DNA of 64,000 nucleotides from positions 37,192 through 101,191 of the forward strand of contig NZ_JAPDNT010000012.1 in the NCBI RefSeq assembly GCF_025989185.1, given 5' to 3'. The stretch comes from Limobrevibacterium gyesilva. GTDB taxonomy: Bacteria; Pseudomonadota; Alphaproteobacteria; Acetobacterales; Acetobacteraceae. The translations under genes and the position numbers were made by a program. This document shows positions 57,913-64,000 of the stretch, one piece after another. The first letter of the stretch is position 1, and every line of letters begins with the position of its first letter. The notes beneath the pieces were generated by a model. The model was not told the DNA's origin, did no database searches, and saw nothing but the letters and a program-made list of their open reading frames with translations.

Positions 57913-58731
57913 GTGTGGGGCAAGATCATCGGCGGCATGGCCGGCTTTGCCATGGGTGGCCCGTTCGGCGCCGTGGTCGGGGCCGCACTCGGTCATGCGG
58001 CGGAAACCGGCGGCTTCGGCCAGTTCTCCACCGGATTCGGCATGCATGGCCCACGGGCGTTCGGCGGGTCGTCCGGCCGTGGGGGCTGGGCGTTCGGCCA
58101 GGCGCACGAAGCGGCCCTGCTGGGCCGGCGGGACCAGTTGTTCGCGGTCGGCGTGGTCGTGCTGGCGGCCAAGCTCGCCAAATGCGACGGCCCGGTGGTG
58201 CGCGCGGAGATCGATGCCTTCAAGCGCAGCTTCCGCATTCCGCCGGACGCGGTGCGCGACATCGGCCGCCTGTTCGACCATGCCCGCGACAGCGACGAGA
58301 ACCCCGACATCTACGCGGCCCAGCTTGGCGAGGCGTTCGCCGACAATCGCGGCATGCTGGAGGACGTGCTGGCCGCGCTGTTCGCGATCGCGCGCGCCGA
58401 CGCGCCGGTGAACCGGCGCGAGGAAGCGTTCCTCAACATGGCCTGCCGTGGCTTCGGCCTGGGCTCGGACGCCTGGGAACGGGCCCGCGACTCCCATCCG
58501 CGCCGCCCCTACCGCGCCGCCGACGAGGAAGATCCCTACCGAGTCCTGGGCGTCGCCCGCGGCACGCCCGACGACGGCATCCGCGCCGCCTGGCGGCAAC
58601 TGATGCGCGAGAACCACCCGGACAGCCTCGCCAGCCGCGGCGTCCCGCCCGAGTTCATCGCCCGCGCCGGCGACAAGGTGGCGAAGATCAATGCCGCGTG
58701 GGACCGGATCAAGCGCGAGCGCGGCCTGTGA
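57913..58731 (+). CDS. DjlA-like co-chaperone (TerB and DnaJ domains)
   Basis: Protein of 272 aa. A Gly-rich N-terminal stretch (IIGGMAGFAMGGPFGAVVGA) may anchor it in the membrane. The middle (about 70-190) is a TerB-like helical domain with FAVGVVVLAAKLAKCDGPV. The C-terminal J domain has DPYRVLGVARGTPDD and the HPD motif (ENHPD) near 235 that stimulates DnaK. The order matches DjlA. It starts with GTG at 57913 and overlaps the AmpD-type gene by four bases. Confidence 0.88.
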   Translation: MWGKIIGGMAGFAMGGPFGAVVGAALGHAAETGGFGQFSTGFGMHGPRAFGGSSGRGGWAFGQAHEAALLGRRDQLFAVGVVVLAAKLAKCDGPVVRAEIDAFKRSFRIPPDAVRDIGRLFDHARDSDENPDIYAAQLGEAFADNRGMLEDVLAALFAIARADAPVNRREEAFLNMACRGFGLGSDAWERARDSHPRRPYRAADEEDPYRVLGVARGTPDDGIRAAWRQLMRENHPDSLASRGVPPEFIARAGDKVAKINAAWDRIKRERGL

Positions 58732-59480
58732 CCCTCAGCGTTCGCGAGCTGCAAAGCCCCAACCAGGACGACCGCCCGCCCGGCATGCCGATCGACACGC
58801 TGGTGCTGCACTACACCGGCATGCTCACCGCCCGGGACGCGATCGACCGGCTGCGCGACCCGGCGGCGAAGGTCTCCAGCCACTACGTGGTGGAGGAGGA
58901 CGGCACGGTCTGGCGCCTGGTGAACGAGCGCCGCCGCGCCTACCACGCCGGCGTGTCCTACTGGCACGGCAACACGGGGCTGAACGACCGCTCGATCGGC
59001 ATCGAGATCGTCAATCCCGGTCATGCCTATGGCTACCCGGACTTCCCGGTGCTGCAGCTTTCCGTCGTTTGCGACCTGTGCCTGGAAATCCTGTCCCGCC
59101 ACGCCATCGCCCCGCGCGACATCGTCGCCCACAGCGACATCGCCCCCGATCGCAAGGAAGATCCCGGCGAGAAATTCGACTGGGAAGGGCTGGCCCGCAA
59201 CGGCGTCGGCTTGTGGCCGGAAGGCGCGCCGGACCTGGGCACCGGCGACGCCGTGCGCGACACCGCCTCCTTGCGCGACGTCCGCCGGGCCCTGGCGGCC
59301 ATCGGCTACCGGGTGGCGCCGGAAGGCCCGCTCGATCCGGCGCTGGCCACGGTGCTGCGCGCGTTCCAGCGGCACTGGCGGCCGGAGGCGGTGACCGGCC
59401 AGGCCGATGCCGGCACGCTCGCGCGCCTGCTGGCGGTGGCGCGGCTGTGCGCGCCGGCCCGCGCCGACACGAACCGTTGA
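58728..59480 (+). CDS. N-acetylmuramoyl-L-alanine amidase (AmpD/AmiD type)
   Basis: Zinc amidase of 250 aa cleaving the bond between muramic acid and the stem peptide. Zinc and catalytic residues are His in LVLHYTGM, Glu in SIGIEIVNPG, and His/Asp in VAHSDIAPDRKEDPGEKFDW (split: VAHSDIAPDRK and DPGEKFDW). A C-terminal peptidoglycan-binding-like domain (about 185-240) makes it like AmiD rather than the short AmpD. No signal peptide is visible, so a cytoplasmic recycling role fits. The GTG start overlaps the DjlA-like stop (GTGA). Confidence 0.9.
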   Translation: MTLSVRELQSPNQDDRPPGMPIDTLVLHYTGMLTARDAIDRLRDPAAKVSSHYVVEEDGTVWRLVNERRRAYHAGVSYWHGNTGLNDRSIGIEIVNPGHAYGYPDFPVLQLSVVCDLCLEILSRHAIAPRDIVAHSDIAPDRKEDPGEKFDWEGLARNGVGLWPEGAPDLGTGDAVRDTASLRDVRRALAAIGYRVAPEGPLDPALATVLRAFQRHWRPEAVTGQADAGTLARLLAVARLCAPARADTNR

Positions 59481-59510
59481 CGTGGAGCGGCCGACGGCGC
59501 ATCTGACCGG

Positions 59511-59944
59511 CGCCAGACGGCCGGACGGCTGCTGCCGGGGGCAACCCTGGTGGAGGAAAGTCCGGGCTCCACGGGAATACGGTGCCGGCTAACCGCCGGC
59601 GGGGGCGACCCTAGGGAAAGTGCCACAGAAAACAAACCGCCCGCACGCGGCCCGTCCTCGGACGGATCACCTGCGGGCAAGGGTGAAACGGTGCGGCAAG
59701 AGCGCACCGCGCCCCTGGCAACAGGGGCGGCAGGGCAAACCCCACCGGGAGCAAGACCGAATAGGGGCGGCCGGCGGGCCGGCATTGGTCTTCGGGCCGC
59801 GCCGGTGACGCAGAGGCGTTTCCGCCTCGTCGCCCGGGTTGGTCGCGTGAGGCGCGCAGCAATGCGCGTCCCAGAGGAATGGCCGTCCCGCTTCCCGGAG
59901 TGACCCGGGGGGCGGACAGAACCCGGCTTACAGGCCGTCTGGCG
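59511..59944 (+). ncRNA. rnpB: RNase P RNA component, type A
   Basis: The RNA is the catalytic part of RNase P, which matures tRNA 5' ends. Helix P1 is a perfect 12-bp pairing of 59511-59522 with 59933-59944. The conserved P4 region GAGGAAAGTCCGGGCTCC begins near 59553, AGGGAAAGTGCCACAGAAA follows near 59612, and AGGGTGAAACGGTGCGGC, GGCAAACCCCACCGGGAGC and GACAGAACCCGGCTTACA appear in the expected order. It lies 30 bases after the AmpD-type gene. Confidence 0.96.
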
Positions 59945-59954
59945 TTTTTTCTTT
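59933..59954 (+). terminator. T-tract directly after rnpB
   Basis: Six T residues (59945-59950), then CTTT, follow the last base of helix P1. No separate hairpin precedes them, so the 3' strand of P1, or its local fold, may itself serve in termination. Confidence 0.6.
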
Positions 59955-59980
59955 CCGGCGCGGGCGGATAAAACCGCGCT

Positions 59981-61468
59981 TCAGGCCTCGTTCACGCGCG
60001 CGAACGGATCGGCCACGCGCGGCCAGAACGGGCGGGTGCGCTTGGTGAAGGGGATCGTGTCGAAGGTTGGCGGAATGGCGCCGGGCGCGGAGACGTAGCG
60101 GACCTGGCGCGCGATCGGCGCGAACGCGGCGTGGAAATGCTGCGTCGATTTCACCACCACCACCGCCTTGTCGTCGAGCGTCAGGCCAAGCCCGGTGAAG
60201 GCGTCCGGCGCGAAGGTCTGCTGGCGGATGCTGACCAGCACGATGTCGATGCCATCGGCATGCACCCAGGCGCTCGGCCCGAAACTGGCGCGCCCGCCGC
60301 TCAACCCGGCCTGCGTGTGGTCCTCGGCAACGGCGCGGACGGTGACGCGCAGATCGACGGGATCGCCCGAGGCCACGCCGCACTTGCCGCCGATCCGCAA
60401 CGTGAAGCGGGCGCCCACGCCTGCCTCCAGACAGAACTGCACCGCCATGGGATCCCAGAAGCAGCCGATCACGGCGCCGGTGACGCCGCGATCGACGAGG
60501 CGCCGCAGGATGGCGGTGTTGTCGGACGGCGCGCCGCCGCCGGCATTGTCGGCGACGTCGGCGAGGACCACCGGGCCCGCGCCTTCGCCGCTTCGCTGCG
60601 GATCCGTGGCCGCGTCAATCGCCTCGTCGATGGTGTCGTGCGCGACCGTGGTGCGCTCGCGCATGTCCCAGATCTCCTGGCCGAGCCGGGCGGCCAGCGC
60701 CTCGGCCTTCGCGCGGTCGCCGTCGGCGATCACCACGACCTTCGCGCCGACCTCCTCCACGTCGCCCCAGGGGAAGCCGTGGCCGAACGAGACGGACAGG
60801 ATTCCGTCCTTGCCCTCCAGCGCCTGCATGCGCGCGACGAAGGACTTCATCGGCTCGACCGGCGTGCGCCACATGCTGACCATCCGGCAGTCGTGATAGG
60901 CGATGACCGGGTTCACCCGCCCCTCGGCGGCGGCCAGGCACAGCGCGTACAACTCGTGCGCGCGCTCGGCCACGTCGACATGCGGATATTCCTTGAAGGT
61001 GATGATGGCATCGGCGCTTGCGCGCATCTGCTCGGTCAGATGGCAATGCAGGTCGAGCTCGATGCCGATCTTCGCGTTCGGTCCCACGATCTCCCGCACG
61101 CGCGCGAGCGTGTCGCCCTCGCAGTCGTCGTAACCGTCGGCGACCATGGCGCCGTGCATGAACAGCAGCACCACATCGACCGGCATCGCCGCGCGCAGGT
61201 CCGCGAGCAGGGTGTCGCGCAGGTCCTCGTAGACGTGGCGCAGGGTGGTGCCGGCGGGCTGGGCGAAGGTGCAGATGCTCTCGGCCACTTCATGCCCGTC
61301 GCCCTCGCCCAGGCGGCGCCATGCGATGAGCGGGATGTTGCCGAGCACGGGCGGATGCCGGCTGCCGTCGTTGCGGAACGACTCGCGGCCCGCGAAGCCG
61401 GCGCGGCCGGTCGGAATGGGCGAGAACGTGTTGGTTTCAGTGGCCAGCGTGGCCATGAACAGCTGCAT
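59981..61468 (-). CDS. M81-family metallopeptidase (MlrC-like)
   Basis: Protein of 495 aa like MlrC, which acts on linear peptides such as opened microcystin; many relatives have unknown substrates. The N-terminal domain has TETNTFSPIPTGRAGF, FMHGAMVADGYDDCEGD and ELDLHCHLT, supplying Asp and His ligands for zinc, with another His in KEYPHVDV. The C-terminal domain has VLADVADNAGGGAPSDNT and KSTQHFHAAFAP. The ATG at 61468 follows GAGAG; an 18-residue longer start is less likely. It converges with rnpB. Confidence 0.9.
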   Translation of the reverse strand: MQLFMATLATETNTFSPIPTGRAGFAGRESFRNDGSRHPPVLGNIPLIAWRRLGEGDGHEVAESICTFAQPAGTTLRHVYEDLRDTLLADLRAAMPVDVVLLFMHGAMVADGYDDCEGDTLARVREIVGPNAKIGIELDLHCHLTEQMRASADAIITFKEYPHVDVAERAHELYALCLAAAEGRVNPVIAYHDCRMVSMWRTPVEPMKSFVARMQALEGKDGILSVSFGHGFPWGDVEEVGAKVVVIADGDRAKAEALAARLGQEIWDMRERTTVAHDTIDEAIDAATDPQRSGEGAGPVVLADVADNAGGGAPSDNTAILRRLVDRGVTGAVIGCFWDPMAVQFCLEAGVGARFTLRIGGKCGVASGDPVDLRVTVRAVAEDHTQAGLSGGRASFGPSAWVHADGIDIVLVSIRQQTFAPDAFTGLGLTLDDKAVVVVKSTQHFHAAFAPIARQVRYVSAPGAIPPTFDTIPFTKRTRPFWPRVADPFARVNEA

Positions 61469-62021
61469 CGGACCGCTCTCTCCCGAAGATCCCGCAATGG
61501 AGGGCCTGCGCCGCGATGGCATGGCCCTTGCGGCGGCGCGGCCTCGTGGATCAGGCGCGCCGGCCGGTCCGGCGACTATGGAAGCGGTTTGGCGGACCGG
61601 TCAATGCGACCGTATGATACGAAGATTACCTGAAATCCGCTGCCAGGCGCGGACGGCGACGGCGCCGTCCGGTGGCGCCGGCCTGCCCCGGGCGGCTTTG
61701 CTATCAGGAACAAAATAAGCACAATAACGAACATTAAGAGAACAAAAGGTTAAGCAAATAACGGGGTGACCCGGCCCGAAATCAACCCCGTAACCTGTTG
61801 ACGTCACGACAAATTCAACCTGCCCGACCGCAAGTCGAAATGGGACATTCCCTTTGACGCCCATAATTCCCCATGGTATCCCATGACAGCCCAAGGAACG
61901 GCCAGGCCGTCCCATGGGCGGCGCCGGATGGGCGGAGGCAGCGGCTCCCCGCCCGTCTTCATCGAAAGCAGCCGTGTCGTGAGGCAGGCACCACCAAACA
62001 GGAAAGGGCGACCCCGGCCGG
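61469..62021. other. Long intergenic region upstream of the dcw cluster
   Basis: The 553-base gap separates the divergent M81 gene and mraZ. Positions about 61700-61765 are strongly AT-rich with many A runs, unlike the rest of the window. A TTGACG at 61798-61803 and another at 61854-61859, the latter with TATCCC 17 bases on, are candidate promoter parts. The MraZ repeats lie at 61850-61894. No gene is seen. Confidence 0.5.
61850..61894 (-). promoter_or_regulatory. MraZ-binding repeat array
   Basis: Five pentamers spaced exactly 10 bases apart start at 61850, 61860, 61870, 61880 and 61890: CCCTT, CCCAT, CCCAT, CCCAT, CCCAA. On the other strand these read as (T/A)(T/A)GGG with five-base spacers, the known MraZ box pattern (TGGGA-N5 repeats in E. 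coli). It lies 128 bases upstream of mraZ, so MraZ probably controls its own cluster. Confidence 0.8.
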
Positions 62022-62519
62022 ATGACCCAATTTCTGGGCACCCATGTGAACAGGCTGGACGCCAAGGGACGCGTGTCCATTCCGGCGCCATTCCGTGCTG
62101 CCCTTCGTAACGGCGGACCGAAGACCGACGACGTCCGCGACCAGAACGGCCTGCGGTTGATCCTGCGCCCTTCGCACAAGCAGCCGAGCATCGAGGGCTG
62201 GCCGGCCGCCGCCTTCGACGAGCTCGACGCCCCCATGCAGCGCCTGGACATGTTCAGCGACGACCAGGACGACCTGGCCTTTGCCCTGTACGCTGACGCC
62301 GCCGCGCTGGAGCCGGACAAGGAGGGCCGCATCGTCCTTCCCGCCGACCTCGCCGCCCATGCCGGGCTGGGTGAGGCCGTCGTGTTCGTCGGGCTCGGCC
62401 GCAAGTTCGAGATCTGGGAGCCGGCCGCCCTGGAGCGCCGCCGCGCCGAGGCGCGCGCCCGCACCAAGGCGCGCGGCCTGACCCTGCCGGGCAACCCGGC
62501 CGAGCGGGGGCAGCCATGA
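62022..62519 (+). CDS. mraZ: Division/cell wall cluster transcriptional repressor MraZ
   Basis: DNA-binding protein of 165 aa with two SpoVT/AbrB-like halves: [17 protein letters not shown] near 9-25 and [20 protein letters not shown] in the second half, both with the DxxGR pattern. It forms a ring that binds repeated GGG-containing boxes ahead of the dcw operon. It is slightly longer than the usual 143-150 aa. It is the first gene of the cluster and overlaps rsmH by four bases (ATGA). Confidence 0.95.
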   Translation: MTQFLGTHVNRLDAKGRVSIPAPFRAALRNGGPKTDDVRDQNGLRLILRPSHKQPSIEGWPAAAFDELDAPMQRLDMFSDDQDDLAFALYADAAALEPDKEGRIVLPADLAAHAGLGEAVVFVGLGRKFEIWEPAALERRRAEARARTKARGLTLPGNPAERGQP

Positions 62520-63463
62520 GCGGCCATGTCCCGGTGATGCTGCGCGAGGTGCTGGCGACGCTGGCGCCGCGCGATGGCGGGGTCTATCTCGACGGCACAT
62601 TCGGCGGCGGCGGCTATGCCGCGGCAATCCTGGACCACGCGGCCTGCACCCTGTGGGCGATCGACCGCGACCCCGATGCCATCGCCCGGGGCGCTGTGCT
62701 CGCCGCGCGCCATCCCGGCCGGCTGCACCTGCTGCAGGGTGGTTTCGGAGATATGATGGCGCTGCTGGGCGAGGCAGGCGTACGCAGACTCGATGGCGTG
62801 GTGCTTGATCTCGGCGTGTCCTCGTTCCAGCTCGACGACCCCGATCGCGGTTTCAGCTTCCGCGCCGACGGCCCGCTCGACATGCGAATGGGCCGCGAAG
62901 GGCCGACCGCCGCCGACCTCGTGAACACGCTGGACGAGCGCGCGCTTGCGGACACGCTCTACGAATTCGGCGAGGAGCGCCTGTCCCGCCGGATCGCGCG
63001 CGCCATCGTCGCCGCCCGCGCCGCGGCGCCCATCACCACCACGGCCCAGCTCGCCGGCATCATCCGCGCGGTGGTGCCGCCTGACCGCTCCGGCATCGAT
63101 CCCGCCACCCGCAGCTTCCAGGCGCTGCGCATCCGCGTGAACGACGAGCTTGGCCAGATCGAGCGCGCCCTCGACCAGGCGGCGCGGCTGCTGGCCCCCG
63201 CCGGGCGGCTGGTGGTGGTGTCGTTCCATTCGCTCGAAGACCGGCTGGTGAAGCGGTTCATGACCGACGCCGCCGGCCGCGCCCCCGCCCCGTCCCGCCA
63301 CGACCCCGGCGGCATGGTGCGCCGGCCCCGGCCCGCATTCCGGCTGCTGACGCCCAAGGCGCTGCGGCCGGCGAGCGACGAAGCCTCCGCCAACCCGCGG
63401 GCGCGCAGCGCGCGCTTGCGGGCCATTGAACGTCTCAGTACCTCGGAAGGCGCATCGCCATGA
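62516..63463 (+). CDS. rsmH: 16S rRNA (cytosine(1402)-N(4))-methyltransferase
   Basis: Enzyme of 315 aa that methylates N4 of C1402 in 16S rRNA with SAM. It starts [13 protein letters not shown] and has [16 protein letters not shown] for SAM binding, [20 protein letters not shown] (split: [17 protein letters not shown]), [15 protein letters not shown] and [12 protein letters not shown]. The order mraZ-rsmH-ftsL is standard for the dcw cluster. Both ends overlap neighbours by four bases. Confidence 0.97.
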   Translation: MSGHVPVMLREVLATLAPRDGGVYLDGTFGGGGYAAAILDHAACTLWAIDRDPDAIARGAVLAARHPGRLHLLQGGFGDMMALLGEAGVRRLDGVVLDLGVSSFQLDDPDRGFSFRADGPLDMRMGREGPTAADLVNTLDERALADTLYEFGEERLSRRIARAIVAARAAAPITTTAQLAGIIRAVVPPDRSGIDPATRSFQALRIRVNDELGQIERALDQAARLLAPAGRLVVVSFHSLEDRLVKRFMTDAAGRAPAPSRHDPGGMVRRPRPAFRLLTPKALRPASDEASANPRARSARLRAIERLSTSEGASP

Positions 63464-64000
63464 TCCGCCCCTTCACCTGCGTGTGTCTCGTGCTGGCCGC
63501 CGGCTCGGGCCTCTATCTGTACCAGACCAAGCATCGCGCCCAGATGCTCGACCGCGAGATCGCCCGCACCATGCGGGCGGTGGATACCGCGCGGCAGCGC
63601 TCCGGCCTGCTGCGCGCCGAGTATGCGCTGCTTAACGACCCCTCGCGCCTGGCCGAGTTGTCGGAGCAGCTGCTGCCGACGCTGAAGACCACCACACCCG
63701 GCCAGTTCTCCACCTGGGCGGACCTCGAACGCCGCCTGCCCGCGGTCGGCGCCCCGCCGCAGCCGCCGACCCCGCTTGAGCCCGACGCGCCCGCCGCCGA
63801 GGTGCCGGTGGCCGCCGCGAAGCCGGAACCACGTCCGGAGGCCGCACGGCCCGAATCGGCCCGGCCTGAGCCGGCGCGGGCTGCCATCGCGTCCGCGCAA
63901 CCGCGCGTGCCGGCGGCGCCGGCGGCGCAGCAGGTGGCGGTACAGCAGGTGGCAGCCACGAGCGCACCGGCGCCGCGCCCGGCGCCGCGCGCCCAGTCCG
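63460..64000 (+). CDS. ftsL: FtsL-like cell division protein (3' end beyond the window)
   Basis: About 180 codons are visible. It has a short N-terminal membrane helix ([20 protein letters not shown]), then a coiled-coil-like stretch ([40 protein letters not shown]) as in FtsL/FtsB-type division proteins. From about residue 95 it turns into a long Pro/Ala-rich tail that runs to the edge. The ATG overlaps the rsmH stop (ATGA). The assignment rests on position in the cluster and the helix plus coiled-coil pattern. Confidence 0.8.
   Translation, partial: MIRPFTCVCLVLAAGSGLYLYQTKHRAQMLDREIARTMRAVDTARQRSGLLRAEYALLNDPSRLAELSEQLLPTLKTTTPGQFSTWADLERRLPAVGAPPQPPTPLEPDAPAAEVPVAAAKPEPRPEAARPESARPEPARAAIASAQPRVPAAPAAQQVAVQQVAATSAPAPRPAPRAQS

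Overview
The window is a GC-rich, gene-dense chromosomal segment of an alphaproteobacterium, most likely Acetobacteraceae/Rhodospirillales (inference). Supporting signs are a circularly permuted two-piece tmRNA gene, an alpha-type SspB adaptor beside it, a CtrA-like response regulator, ThyX as a thymidylate synthase, the hflK-hflC-degP order, and many ABC uptake operons. I see no insertion sequence, phage gene, CRISPR array, tRNA or rRNA. Most operons are tightly packed, with ATGA, GTGA or TGATG stop/start overlaps.

Layout. 1-2657: a membrane sensor kinase cut by the left edge and an unusual CtrA-like regulator, both on the minus strand. 2976-4586: a GT39-type membrane glycosyltransferase. 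4840-8840: an iron-type ABC importer (fused permease, Tat-type binding protein, ATPase). 8874-14114: a complete oligopeptide ABC importer (minus strand). 14506-21638: a lactonase-fold protein, a bifunctional enoyl-CoA hydratase/3-hydroxyacyl-CoA dehydrogenase, an enolase-superfamily enzyme, an EEP-family phosphatase/nuclease and a FAD dehydrogenase. 21760-25840: ilvD, a FAD/NAD(P)-binding protein and a His-rich cupin. 26370-33782: one minus-strand catabolic operon (polyamine-type ABC importer, CE4-fold deacetylase/imidase-like hydrolase, two SDRs, amidase) facing a divergent MarR regulator across a perfect palindrome.

34608-41540 is housekeeping: degP, hflC, hflK, the Mrp/ApbC Fe-S carrier, ribokinase and thyX. 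41585-42608 holds ssrA (tag ANDNNVVLAAAA) and sspB, so the tag-writing RNA and the adaptor that reads it are neighbours. 42620-50352 holds both fumarase classes (FumA-type and FumC) around a queuosine operon: VUT-family transporter, queA, tgt, queF, queG. The fumA/VOC junction carries a 31-bp direct repeat around a 64-bp insert. 50363-57749: an RHH protein, a small ORF, a large AsmA-like protein and a fused 5-oxoprolinase, the last two separated by a 294-bp inverted element made of paired hairpins. 57913-59950: a DjlA-like co-chaperone, an AmpD-type amidase and the RNase P RNA gene. 59981-61468: an M81 metallopeptidase. From 61850 to the right edge the dcw cluster begins, with a five-repeat MraZ operator array, mraZ, rsmH and an FtsL-like gene cut by the edge.

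The most unusual signals are the 294-bp hairpin element (53849-54142), whose stems change in a compensatory way between its two arms; the duplication that rebuilt a translation start at 44237-44362; the CtrA-like receiver lacking its acidic pocket; the possible imide/amide catabolic operon; and the ssrA-sspB and queuosine neighbourhoods.
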